Shown here piece after piece: positions 44,543 to 52,929 of a stretch of DNA of 64,000 nt. Position 1 is the stretch's first letter. Every line of letters begins with the position of its first letter. The notes beneath the pieces were generated by a model. That model had not been told where the DNA came from. It worked only from the letters and a program-made list of their open reading frames with translations, and ran no database searches. A program made the position numbers and the translations under genes. This stretch comes from CAYRFF01 sp964423575 (GTDB taxonomy: Bacteria > Bacteroidota > Bacteroidia > Chitinophagales > Saprospiraceae), in NCBI GenBank assembly GCA_964423575.1, contig CAYRFF010000011.1, positions 1 to 64,000 of the forward strand, written 5' to 3'.

Positions 44543-45232
44543 ATGGATTTTAAGGAAGTACAAATTGAAGAAAGCTGGAAAAACATTCTCAAGGAAGAGT
44601 TTGGTAAACCTTATTTCGATGAGATTGTCAATTTCCTTAAAAGAGAGAAAAAGCTGGGCAAGCAAATTTATCCTCCAGGTCCAAAAATCTTTAATGCATT
44701 TGATTCAACCCCATTCAGGAAAGTGAAAGTTGTCATCCTAGGTCAGGATCCCTATCACGGTCCCGGACAAGCAATGGGCCTTAGCTTCAGTGTACCCAAG
44801 TCTGAGAGAATTCCTCCTTCACTCAAAAATATATACAAGGAAATCAATAACGATCTCCAGCTTCCCATCCCCAACCACGGTGATCTGAGCAGCTGGGCTG
44901 AACAGGGCGTATTCCTGCTTAATGCAATTCTGACTGTGGAACACAAAAAAGCAAGTTCACATAAAAAAATAGGTTGGGAACAGTTTACCAATGCCGTCAT
45001 TCAACTTCTATCAGAAAAAACTGAAGGCTTAGTTTTTCTACTATGGGGGAATTTTGCACGATTCAAGAGCGAATTTATCGACAAACAAAAACACCTTGTT
45101 CTGGAATCAGTACATCCCAGCCCACTGGCCGGAAATGGATTCTTCAATAACAATCACTTCAGCAGGGCCAATGAGTATCTTAAAAAATCAGGTAAAGAGC
45201 CAATAAACTGGTTTATCCCTCCGTTAAATTAG
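44543..45232 (+). CDS. ung: Uracil-DNA glycosylase, family 1
   Basis: UNG removes uracil from DNA to start base-excision repair. The protein (229 residues from this start) has the water-activating loop GQDPYHGPGQAMGLSFSVP near residue 70, the catalytic Asp in GQDPYH, the LLWG motif (VFLLWGNFAR) and the minor-groove loop HPSPLAGNGFF. The frame can be extended upstream to 44474, but those residues do not fit the family. The ATG at 44543 gives the expected N-terminus (SWKNILKEEFGKPYF). Confidence 0.95.
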   Translation: MDFKEVQIEESWKNILKEEFGKPYFDEIVNFLKREKKLGKQIYPPGPKIFNAFDSTPFRKVKVVILGQDPYHGPGQAMGLSFSVPKSERIPPSLKNIYKEINNDLQLPIPNHGDLSSWAEQGVFLLNAILTVEHKKASSHKKIGWEQFTNAVIQLLSEKTEGLVFLLWGNFARFKSEFIDKQKHLVLESVHPSPLAGNGFFNNNHFSRANEYLKKSGKEPINWFIPPLN

Positions 45233-45314
45233 TGAATCCTGTTTTTTATACTTTTATATTCTTACCTTCGTTACATATTATATATATAATAACTATGTAA
45301 CCATCTGTATACTA

Positions 45315-46457
45315 ATGAAACACAGCATATATCTCTTACTGATATTTTCATTTGCCTTTAAGGCAAACAGTCAAATAATTGACTATAGCTCACACATAAG
45401 TGGCCCGTCTCCGCAGGAATATACGGGTGAGCAATATATTTTCATAGACTTTTGGGCAACTTGGTGCATACCTTGTATTAAGTCAATGGATCATATTGAA
45501 CACCTTCAATCCCTTTATTCGGACAGGATATTTTTTGCCAGCATGTCCAGTGAACCTGAACATACAGTGCGTAAATTCCTTGAATCGAGGAATTTTACGA
45601 CATCAATGTTAATCGATTATGAGTCCAAAAACTTCTCCAAGTACGGTATCCGTGCAATTCCAAAGTCTGTTTTAATGGATAATCTAGGTAATACGATTTG
45701 GTTTGGGCACCCCTCAGACCTTTCTCCCCAGCAACTCAATTCCTTAACTAGAACAAGACTCAAAAAAAGTAATCTGAGATTCAATTTACAGGCTCAAGAA
45801 CTACCTCAAGCTCAAAAGGTAAAATATGAAAGCCTTATCATTAAAAAGTTCTTAAATGTCGACACTGTGCATTTAACGGTTTCTCCATACAGCCTTGACA
45901 ATGAGCGCATAGAAAGTCCGCAGGAAATGTATTTTCAAGGCAGCTTGAAATTTATCTTATCGGATTTACTAGAGGTGGGAGAATTACATGTTGCCTTAAG
46001 CGAAGATATGAATAGACAAGTCCAGCTTCGTTTACCTGTCAAATTGTATCATAAACATAAGGATCGCATCGTCGAGTCTCTATCACAACGATTCAATTTC
46101 AGACTTGAGCAGGAAACCAAATTAGTTGATGCAATGCTTATCAAGTGTGACTCTACTACAAGTTTTATGGATATGAACAGTTTTGATTTTGGTGGTGAGA
46201 ATAAGCTTCTCATCTCAAGTAGCACAATTGAGGCTGATAATATGACCTGTAATGAATTTGCTGCTGTACTCTCAGATGTGCTTGAAAAGCCGGTTATCTT
46301 TGAAAGTGCTCCTGAAGGGTTATTTGATTGGAATGTACATTATCAATACAAAAACCTGATGCTGGAACAATTTAAATATGATTATCAAGCTGAAATACAG
46401 GAGAAGCCTATCGAAAGGCGTTTTTACAGAGCAGTTCCCGGTTTTGTAGAAAATTAA
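45315..46457 (+). CDS. Secreted TlpA-like thioredoxin-fold protein with unusual C-terminal domain
   Basis: The 380-residue protein has a signal peptide (YLLLIFSFAFKANSQ), then a TlpA/ResA-like thioredoxin domain with the redox motif WCIPC at residues 50-54 and a cis-proline region GIRAIPKSVLMD (about 115-126). Residues about 170-380 form a second domain. Its pattern of short beta segments ending in DWNVHYQYKNLMLEQ is reminiscent of the soil-associated DUF3738 proteins; this link is tentative. It probably acts as a periplasmic thiol-disulfide oxidoreductase. A bidirectional terminator separates it from the OmpA-family gene. Confidence 0.8.
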   Translation: MKHSIYLLLIFSFAFKANSQIIDYSSHISGPSPQEYTGEQYIFIDFWATWCIPCIKSMDHIEHLQSLYSDRIFFASMSSEPEHTVRKFLESRNFTTSMLIDYESKNFSKYGIRAIPKSVLMDNLGNTIWFGHPSDLSPQQLNSLTRTRLKKSNLRFNLQAQELPQAQKVKYESLIIKKFLNVDTVHLTVSPYSLDNERIESPQEMYFQGSLKFILSDLLEVGELHVALSEDMNRQVQLRLPVKLYHKHKDRIVESLSQRFNFRLEQETKLVDAMLIKCDSTTSFMDMNSFDFGGENKLLISSSTIEADNMTCNEFAAVLSDVLEKPVIFESAPEGLFDWNVHYQYKNLMLEQFKYDYQAEIQEKPIERRFYRAVPGFVEN

Positions 46458-46489
46458 CTAAAGACTGCAATAAAGAAAGTAATACTATA

Positions 46490-46526
46490 AAAAAAGCCTG
46501 CTCCAGAATCTGGAACAGGCTTTTTT
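46490..46526. terminator. Bidirectional intrinsic terminator
   Basis: AAAAAAGCCTG...CAGGCTTTTTT with a long nearly perfect stem lies between the convergent TlpA-like and OmpA-family genes and has T-runs on both strands. Confidence 0.85.
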
Positions 46527-46546
46527 ATTATTCAGGTTTAACTTTA

Positions 46547-47659
46547 TTAGTTCTGAAGAATGATAAACTCAGTTCTTCTGTTTACCTGATGCAATTCTTC
46601 AGAGCACTCAACTCCGTTGCTGCAATGGTTTTTCAGACGTGACTCACCGTAACCTTTTGAAATGATACGGTCTCCTTTAACACCCTGAGAAACGATATAG
46701 CTCTTAACCGCATCAGCTCTTCTTTGAGATAATGCCACGTTGTAATCATCGTTTCCTCTTGAGTCTGTGTGGGAAGAAAGCTCGATAGAAATAGCAGGCT
46801 TATCTTTCATAAGAGCGATAAGTTCTCTGTCAATTTCTCTCTTAGCAGCGTTATTAAGTACTGCAGAGTTAAAATCCCAAAGAATAGATAGTTCTGTTGG
46901 AGTAAGTAATTCACAATCAACTTCCTCCCATACTGTAAGGCCACCTGCTTTTACAAGAACAGTTTTAGTAACTTCTTTGTATTCTGCAGGAACTGTTGTT
47001 TTTCTGGTTGTAGCAGGCTGATCTACTACTTGTCTTGCAATCACATCATATTCTGCCGGGATTTCAATTTCCTTGATAGCAGCAGGCTTGGATACAACTC
47101 TCTTCTGATAAGTTGCATTGGTTTCAGGAATTGCAATTTCTTTAGTAGAAGCATCGCTAGTCAAAGTTTTCTTATTCACTGTAGTATAACGTGCAGGGTA
47201 TTCTTTCCAGCACAGAGTCTGACAGTCTTCTTTTCTTGGATCCGGGCAAGGATAAGCTTCGTATTCCCAACCTGAAGTTTCCGGATAGATTTTAATTTCC
47301 TCAGAATCATCTCCCAGTACAGCAGGAACTACTTCCAGTCTTGAACTAGTAGCTTTGTTTACATAAGGTACATCGACAACTTCATACTCAGCAGGAGTGA
47401 ATTCGTATCTTTTAGCAGCTTCTTTAACTAATACTGTATCGTAAACTGTTTTGTATGTAGCCGGAACTACTTCCAGAGTAGTATATGAAGGCTTGGTCAT
47501 AATTGTTACAGTTTCAGTTCCAAATTCAGCTTTGGTAACACACTTAACGTAGCACTTACCAGGCTTTGGGTTAGTAGGTAGACCATCTGTCTGAGCAGTC
47601 ATACCATAACCTGCTATAAAGAACACAAATAATAGCAAATATTGTAAGGTCTTTTTCAT
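46547..47659 (-). CDS. OmpA-family outer-membrane/peptidoglycan-binding protein
   Basis: The 370-residue protein has a signal peptide (LLLFVFFIAGYGMTAQ), a long middle part built of repeated PATYK/PAEYE segments of roughly 20-25 residues (VVPATYKTVYDTVLVKEA, FTPAEYEVVDVPYV, IPAEYDVIARQVV, VPAEYKEVTKTVLVK), and a C-terminal OmpA domain (about 260-370; LSSHTDSRGNDDYNVALSQRRADAVKSYI, GYGESR) that binds peptidoglycan. The repeats suggest an extended beta structure across the periplasm. It is transcribed alone with a long leader from a promoter near 47822. Confidence 0.9.
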   Translation of the reverse strand: MKKTLQYLLLFVFFIAGYGMTAQTDGLPTNPKPGKCYVKCVTKAEFGTETVTIMTKPSYTTLEVVPATYKTVYDTVLVKEAAKRYEFTPAEYEVVDVPYVNKATSSRLEVVPAVLGDDSEEIKIYPETSGWEYEAYPCPDPRKEDCQTLCWKEYPARYTTVNKKTLTSDASTKEIAIPETNATYQKRVVSKPAAIKEIEIPAEYDVIARQVVDQPATTRKTTVPAEYKEVTKTVLVKAGGLTVWEEVDCELLTPTELSILWDFNSAVLNNAAKREIDRELIALMKDKPAISIELSSHTDSRGNDDYNVALSQRRADAVKSYIVSQGVKGDRIISKGYGESRLKNHCSNGVECSEELHQVNRRTEFIILQN

Positions 47660-47821
47660 AATAATAATTTAAATTGGTATAATAACTTAAGCCACCGAAT
47701 TGGCTTTTATTCATTTTATTTCACACTTCAATTATCATACAGAATATTGGTTCGGGTTTTATTCTTAATGTATGCTTAATTAAACGTATAATTGAGCTCT
47801 AACAGCTCTCGCTTACGTCTA

Positions 47822-47829
47822 CAAAGGTA
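47822..47829 (-). promoter_or_regulatory. OmpA-family gene -7 promoter element
   Basis: TACCTTTG on the minus strand matches TAnnTTTG and implies a leader of about 155 nt. A -33 TTG is not evident. The 47660-47993 stretch holds nothing else that I can support. Confidence 0.45.
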
Positions 47830-47993
47830 TGAATAATCTTTGAAGGCATGAAATAAACAATTAATAACTTATTCGGCTTTAAAACATATTTTAGAGCTCT
47901 ATAGTTTAATTTAACGAAAGATAAAGCACATAAAACCATCAAAAATATTGTCATTTAGTATATCAGAATCATCATTACGTATAAAACCATATT

Positions 47994-48410
47994 ATGAAAA
48001 AGACCAATCAAAACTGGATAATTGCAATAGGCTTCAGTGGTGCACTTGCGGTAACGCTCGGCGCGTTTGGAGCTCATGCACTAGCAGGTAAACTCTCAGA
48101 AGTCTCATTGGACAATTATAAAACCGCCGTTAATTATCATTTCATTCATACCATAGCTGCTTTAATTGCATTTTACTTCTATCATCAAAGTCGTAATAAA
48201 CTAGTCGGACTCGCATTTAAGCTCTTTATTTTGGGTACAATTCTGTTTTCAGGCTCACTGTATTTGCTATCCACCCGTTCTATAATGCAGCTGGATAGCT
48301 TTGCTCCGGTATTGGGTCCAATTACGCCTCTGGGCGGCTTAACTTTTATCGCTGCCTGGATATTATTAGGTGTAGGTTCATATAAATATATAAAACATGA
48401 AAACATATAA
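47994..48410 (+). CDS. DUF423 family membrane protein
   Basis: The 138-residue protein has four predicted membrane helices and the DUF423 signatures GALAVTLGAFGAHAL near the N-terminus, YHFIHTIAALI, and ITPLGGLTFIAAWILLG near the end. Function unknown; the family is widespread in bacteria. Its last 14 bp overlap the start of the M32 carboxypeptidase gene, so the two are probably co-transcribed. Confidence 0.92.
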   Translation: MKKTNQNWIIAIGFSGALAVTLGAFGAHALAGKLSEVSLDNYKTAVNYHFIHTIAALIAFYFYHQSRNKLVGLAFKLFILGTILFSGSLYLLSTRSIMQLDSFAPVLGPITPLGGLTFIAAWILLGVGSYKYIKHENI

Positions 48411-50030
48411 TGATTACGTAGGTCATTTGCAGAAAATCGCAAGATTAAATGCAAGTTCTGCTTTATTACAATGGGATCAGGAAGTGTATATGCCTGTAAA
48501 CGGTGCAAAATTGAGGGCAGAGCAACTCGCCTTACTAGCAACGATGGTGCATGATTTAAGTACTTCCGAGAAGTATGGTAATTATTTGAAAAGGAACCTG
48601 AATAATGTAGATCTTTCAGATACAGAGAAGAAGAACATTGAACGCAGTTACGAAGACTTTGAAAAACAACGCAGGATTCCATCTTCTCTCGTAGAAAGAA
48701 TTTCTTCTGCACAGTCAAAGGCCTTTCAAGCCTGGATAGAAGCTAGACAGGCAAACGACTTTTCAGTATACAAGCCATTTTTGGAGAATATAATAAATCT
48801 GACCAAAGAATATGCTGCTCACCTAGGGACATCAGATGATCCATACGAAACACTTCTCGACCTATACGATACGGGAATCAAATTGGAACAGGTCGATAAA
48901 ATATTTGATTCATTAATTCCGGGGATACATAGAATTCTTAACAATTTAGATTCCGAATATTTCAGTGAAGACCTTCCAGCCGGCATTTTTAAATCGGATA
49001 AACAAATGGAGTTCGGCAGTGAAATTTGCGAAAGCTTAGGCTTCAATTTCAATGCTGGTCGCCAAGACCTATCTGAGCACCCTTTTACTATAGGTATTCA
49101 CCCTACGGATGTACGTATAACTACACGGATTGATGAAAACTCTCTTGCGTATATGCTCTGGAGCACTATCCATGAGTGTGGGCATGCACTATATGAACAA
49201 GGGCTCCCGGTCGAGCAATTTGGTTTGCCACTAGGTGAGGCTGCCTCTCTCAGTATCCATGAATCACAGAGCAGATTATATGAAAACAATCTCGGAAGAA
49301 GTCGCGTGTTTATCAATAGGTGGTTCCCCAGGATGAAAGAGGTCTTTCCGGATGCACTACAAGATTATGATCAAGAAAGATATTTCAGGTCGGTCAATAA
49401 AATTGCAGCTAATCTCATACGCACTGAGGCTGATGAGCTTCATTACCACTTACATATATATATAAGGTNNNNNNNNNNNNNNNNNNNNNNNNNNNNNNNN
49501 NNNNNNNNNNNNNNNNNNNNNNNNNNNNNNNNNNNNNNNNNNNNNNNNNNNNNNNNNNNNNNNNNNNNCTCATACGCACTGAGGCTGATGAGCTTCATTA
49601 CCACTTACATATATATATAAGGTATCAGATTGAGAAAGAGCTTATGCATGAGAAAATCAAGGTTTCTGAAGCTCGCGACAGATGGAATAGCCTGTACAAA
49701 GAGCATCTGGGCATAGAAGTGCCTGATGACAAATCCGGGATTTTACAGGACGTTCACTGGTCTCATGGAAGTATCGGCTATTTCCCTACATATACATTAG
49801 GTAGTCTATATGCTTCTCAGTTTTTGGATTCAGCTTTCGCTCAAATGCCAAACTTACAGAAAAGTTTAGAGCTAGGTTCTTATGCAGACCTTCATAGTTG
49901 GCTAAAAGAAAACATACACAAACACGGTCGGTATTATACCTCAGATGAGTTAAGTATAAAAGTTACCGGAAAATCTTTAAGTACCGATTCATTTATTTCA
50001 TATTGTGAAGATAAATATTTAGCTTTGTAG
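48397..50030 (+). CDS. Carboxypeptidase Taq-type (M32) metallocarboxypeptidase, split by an assembly gap
   Basis: The frame from 48397 is broken at a 100-N gap (49469-49568) and resumes in another frame to the stop at 50030. The 55 bp before the gap (49414-49468) are repeated exactly after it (49569-49623). Removing one copy and the Ns rejoins the frame as HIYIR-YQIEKELM, giving about 492 residues, normal for M32. The zinc motif HECGH is at residues 259-263, with further family blocks GESQSRLYEN-like HESQSRLYENNLG, and DVHWSHGSIGYFPTYTLG after the join. It removes C-terminal residues from peptides in the cytoplasm. It should be treated as intact, not a pseudogene. Confidence 0.92.
49469..49568. 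other. 100-N scaffold gap (artificial)
   Basis: Exactly 100 N, the conventional placeholder for unknown size, flanked by an exact 55-bp duplication. The contig ends overlap and the gap has no real length. Confidence 0.95.
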
Positions 50031-50059
50031 TATTGTAAATCAATTTTTAATCCAATTAA

Positions 50060-50494
50060 ATGCTTATGAAACACGTAATTTTACTAGGACTAATGTTAGT
50101 TTTCTCAGTTCAGCTTATGGCTATAAAGCCGGTAGAAGTTGCTGAAGTATCAGCTGAATACGCTGAGGCTGTTGAGAACATTCAAGTGAATAATACAACT
50201 GCAGCTTATGATGGTGGTATTATCGGTAAGTTCCTAAAGAAGAACAAAACAGTTAAAAAAATGACCAACTGGGTTCAGAATAAAGTTCTTAAAAAAGACT
50301 TTAGCATTAATGACCCTGTTAACAAGTGGTTGTGGTATGCAATCATTCTAGCTGTATTAACAATTGTAATATCAATTGTATTCAGCTTCATCCCAGGTCT
50401 ATGGAGAATTTCATGGATAATCACTTCACTGCTTGGCCTAGCAGTAACAGTATGTTTCATCTACTGGTTATTACTATTCCTTGAGGTGATTTAA
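50060..50494 (+). CDS. Small membrane protein of unknown function
   Basis: The 144-residue protein has a signal-like N-terminal hydrophobic segment (HVILLGLMLVFSVQLMA), a polar middle (about 25-88) rich in Lys, Asn and Val, and two C-terminal membrane helices (about 89-112 and 117-142). MKHVIL, two codons in (50066), is an equally good start. A TAGCTTTG element at 50020-50027, inside the end of the M32 gene, could drive it. No family recognised. It ends before a bidirectional terminator. Confidence 0.65.
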   Translation: MLMKHVILLGLMLVFSVQLMAIKPVEVAEVSAEYAEAVENIQVNNTTAAYDGGIIGKFLKKNKTVKKMTNWVQNKVLKKDFSINDPVNKWLWYAIILAVLTIVISIVFSFIPGLWRISWIITSLLGLAVTVCFIYWLLLFLEVI

Positions 50495-50524
50495 TCTATG
50501 AGATAGGATCACATTAAAAGAAAA

Positions 50525-50549
50525 AGGCGAGAAGTTCTCGCCTTTTTTT
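50525..50549. terminator. Bidirectional intrinsic terminator
   Basis: AGGCGAGAA and TTCTCGCCT form a tight stem with A-run and T-run flanks, between two convergent small membrane protein genes. Confidence 0.85.
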
Positions 50550-50565
50550 ATTTCTATATAATTCA

Positions 50566-50835
50566 TTATTCTTCTATAAGAACATTTTCCTCGGACTTAA
50601 ATCTTCCGCTTCGCCTCCACCAGATTATTCCTACAGTAAAGGCGAGTATATACGGAGCTACCAAAATATAAAAGATACCAGCATTCAATCCTTTCCCGCT
50701 ATTCCCTCCATCCGCAAGATTACTTTCTACAGCCATACTGCACATTGGACACTGTGCCGAGATGGTTAAATAAACCCCTCCTAGCATAAGCAAACCAAGG
50801 GTCAAACCTATTCTGTTTATATTTTTTTTATTCAT
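50566..50835 (-). CDS. Small membrane protein with CPMCSM motif
   Basis: The 89-residue protein has an N-terminal helix (about residues 9-26), a Cys-Pro-Met-Cys-Ser-Met motif (Cys29, Cys32, Met30, Met34) just after it, a Gly-rich loop, a second helix (about 52-72, GIFYILVAPYILAFTVGIIWW) and a short acidic tail. The CPMC-M arrangement on the outer face could bind copper or form a disulfide. It is the last gene of the minus-strand block behind the cytochrome oxidase, where copper-handling proteins are expected. Function is inference only. Confidence 0.65.
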   Translation of the reverse strand: MNKKNINRIGLTLGLLMLGGVYLTISAQCPMCSMAVESNLADGGNSGKGLNAGIFYILVAPYILAFTVGIIWWRRSGRFKSEENVLIEE

Positions 50836-50911
50836 GCTTATAGTATTTTACCTATAAAGATAGTTAAATTTATTTATTCTTAAAAGTCATTCGTCTATCA
50901 ACAAGTTCAGA

Positions 50912-51514
50912 CTATTTTCCACCGCGGTAACGCCTTGTAAACATTGGTTGATTAGGCAATACTACAGACAGATGTTCAATAATAGAATTAAGAGCGCTGG
51001 TATCACTCATATCGTAGTAGTTTAAGACTTTTGCTTTATCATTGATTAAAGCCATTGCAAAGGCGGATTTAAGGCTATCAGGGAATATATCCAACGCAAG
51101 AGGACTATCCGTTATATACAACCCTATAGCATCTCTACGAGCCAATTCCTTTACATCAAAGTAATTAGTCTCTTTCAGTGTAGCAGATTGAAACAAGATA
51201 AATAATTCTTCTCGGTCACTGAATTCTTCCAGCATTAAATACACATCATCACTCTCTTCAATTTCTGTGTCTTTGTTTGAAGAACCTTTAATGAGAAGTG
51301 CATATTTTTTAGGAAGTGCGTCATAGAACTCAATTGCAGATGAATTAAAAGAATCATAGATAATAAAATTATCAATAGAATCCTTAGGAGCAATTTCACC
51401 GACTATCGACAGTCTGAATTTCAATCCTGAATCCAGATAGAAATATGTAATAATCGGGAATACACACAAAATAAATAAAACAGCAATAATTGTGGTTTTT
51501 TTATTTTTACGCAC
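50912..51514 (-). CDS. Membrane-anchored protein, possibly SCO-like without copper cysteines
   Basis: I take the start as GTG at 51514 (200 residues). The longest frame reaches ATG 51571, but its first dozen codons are the terminator palindrome at 51535-51566. One N-terminal helix (TTIIAVLFILCVFPIITYFYL) is followed by a soluble domain of about 165 residues. Position after oxidase subunit IV and the fold-like pattern (PKDSIDNFIIYD, LYITDSPLALDIFP) suggest a thioredoxin-fold SCO relative, but the CxxxC copper motif is absent: the only cysteine is in the membrane helix. Family assignment is tentative. Confidence 0.6.
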   Translation of the reverse strand: MRKNKKTTIIAVLFILCVFPIITYFYLDSGLKFRLSIVGEIAPKDSIDNFIIYDSFNSSAIEFYDALPKKYALLIKGSSNKDTEIEESDDVYLMLEEFSDREELFILFQSATLKETNYFDVKELARRDAIGLYITDSPLALDIFPDSLKSAFAMALINDKAKVLNYYDMSDTSALNSIIEHLSVVLPNQPMFTRRYRGGK

Positions 51515-51534
51515 GCGATATACCTTTAAGCAAT

Positions 51535-51566
51535 AAAAGGTGAGTATGAATTCATACTTACCTTTT
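51535..51566 (-). terminator. 16-bp palindrome ending the respiratory operon
   Basis: AAAAGGTGAGTATGAA followed by TTCATACTTACCTTTT is a near-perfect palindrome (one mismatch), with T residues at the minus-strand 3' side. It lies 66 bp after the subunit IV stop and overlaps the N-terminus of the longest frame of the next gene. Confidence 0.7.
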
Positions 51567-51631
51567 ATCAAAATAATTTAAAATGAAGTATGTGATTGTA
51601 TATGCATTAACTGCAATCACAATATTTTAGT

Positions 51632-52060
51632 TCAGGATTGCTCTGTTGCTACTAATCCCATATACACATCTATCATTCCCACATCATTAGTCTGTGGCAC
51701 TTGTTCAATATCATCCTCACCTCTAGTTTTCTTGTAATTCCCCCAGCTATCTGCATCCCATAGGTAAGCAATAATAAGCCATATCAGAAGAACAGCAGGC
51801 AACAATACAGTAGTAGCAAATCGCTTGGCCTCATATTTCAAGTGCATAAATTCATAAATAATGAAATAGGCCTTATAGAAAGATAGTACAATTATCAGTA
51901 AGGCAGCACCATAGAATATAAAGGTATTGTTTTCGAGTCCACTTATTAAATGTCCTCTATGCAACAGTGACAAGAACACCTCTATCAAGGTCACAATCGC
52001 TAGAAGGAATAAACCTTTATATGCCAGTTTTACTTTTCGTTCGTATGAAAGATCACTCAT
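51632..52060 (-). CDS. Cytochrome c oxidase subunit IV-like protein
   Basis: The 142-residue protein has three predicted membrane helices (about 14-32, 45-66, 80-102) in the arrangement of bacterial CoxD/subunit IV (prokaryotic cytochrome c oxidase subunit IV family), with a polar C-terminal tail. It directly follows two subunit III-like genes, the normal place for this accessory subunit. It is the last gene before the palindromic terminator. Confidence 0.82.
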   Translation of the reverse strand: MSDLSYERKVKLAYKGLFLLAIVTLIEVFLSLLHRGHLISGLENNTFIFYGAALLIIVLSFYKAYFIIYEFMHLKYEAKRFATTVLLPAVLLIWLIIAYLWDADSWGNYKKTRGEDDIEQVPQTNDVGMIDVYMGLVATEQS

Positions 52061-52084
52061 AACTCTTCTATTTCAATAAATTTA

Positions 52085-52918
52085 TTAAAGTAAATAAAAC
52101 ACAAGGAATACAAAGACCCAGACCAAGTCAACAAAGTGCCAGAACAAGCCAATTTTCTCGACCATTTTGTATCCATTTTTCCGCTTCACATAGACACCGC
52201 TCAATACGTTAATCGTCATAATTAACAACAGTGTAATTCCGATACTCACGTGAAACCCATGAAAGCCGGTTATAAAAAAGAATAAAGCTCCCCAAGCACG
52301 AGGACCAAAGGCTTGTTGTTTTATCACACCTTCGTCCGTCTGATATTTTAACGGTTGCCATTCTCCATCAACTTTGTGGATAAGATATGTATCTCCTACA
52401 TCAAATCGATCGCCAGCACTAATAGCTCCACCATCACCTTCGAGATAAGTTCCGGATTCAACATGCGCTCCAAAAGGATTAGTCATCACGGTGACATGTT
52501 CTTTACCGATAAGGTTATTCCATTCCCAAGCCTGACATCCTAGAAAAGCTGTACCACCTAAGAAGGTTAAAAACAACCAAAAAGCAGTTCCTCGCCTATT
52601 TTCTCTCTGTCCTTCTTGTACTGCCCTCACCATCGTAACTGAACTGGCAATAAGCACAAAGGACATGAAAGTCACAAATATCAAAGGAGCATTTTCAATA
52701 CCAAATGGTGCATTGGTAAACATGAAATCTGATTGTGGCCAAGTGGGGCTACTAAATCGTAGTGCACCATAAGCTGCCAAAAATCCGGTAAAGGTAAAAG
52801 CATCTGATAACAAAAAGTACCACAGCATCATTTTACCATATTCCACATCCCATGGAGACTTACCACTACTCCAGATGTTTTCTTTCGTTTCTTCTTTAAC
52901 TATTGCTGTTTCCGTCAT
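52085..52918 (-). CDS. Heme-copper oxidase subunit III (long form)
   Basis: The 277-residue protein has the subunit III helix pattern, with conserved GFLAAYGALRFSSPTWP, MVRAVQEGQRENRR, AFLGCQAWEW, FFITGFHGFHVSIGITLLL and the C-terminal FWHFVDLVWVFVFLVFYLL. A hydrophilic insert of about 60 residues (about 148-208) sits between two helices and would face the periplasm. Subunit III supports stability and proton uptake of subunit I. It lies 11 bp after a second subunit III-like gene. Confidence 0.9.
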   Translation of the reverse strand: MTETAIVKEETKENIWSSGKSPWDVEYGKMMLWYFLLSDAFTFTGFLAAYGALRFSSPTWPQSDFMFTNAPFGIENAPLIFVTFMSFVLIASSVTMVRAVQEGQRENRRGTAFWLFLTFLGGTAFLGCQAWEWNNLIGKEHVTVMTNPFGAHVESGTYLEGDGGAISAGDRFDVGDTYLIHKVDGEWQPLKYQTDEGVIKQQAFGPRAWGALFFFITGFHGFHVSIGITLLLIMTINVLSGVYVKRKNGYKMVEKIGLFWHFVDLVWVFVFLVFYLL

Positions 52919-52929
52919 TGATTAACTAT

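Noticed and set aside
48397..50030. M32 gene as a frameshifted pseudogene or two genes
   Set aside because: The frame change equals the duplicated 55 bp plus 100 N, and the merged protein is complete with all family motifs.
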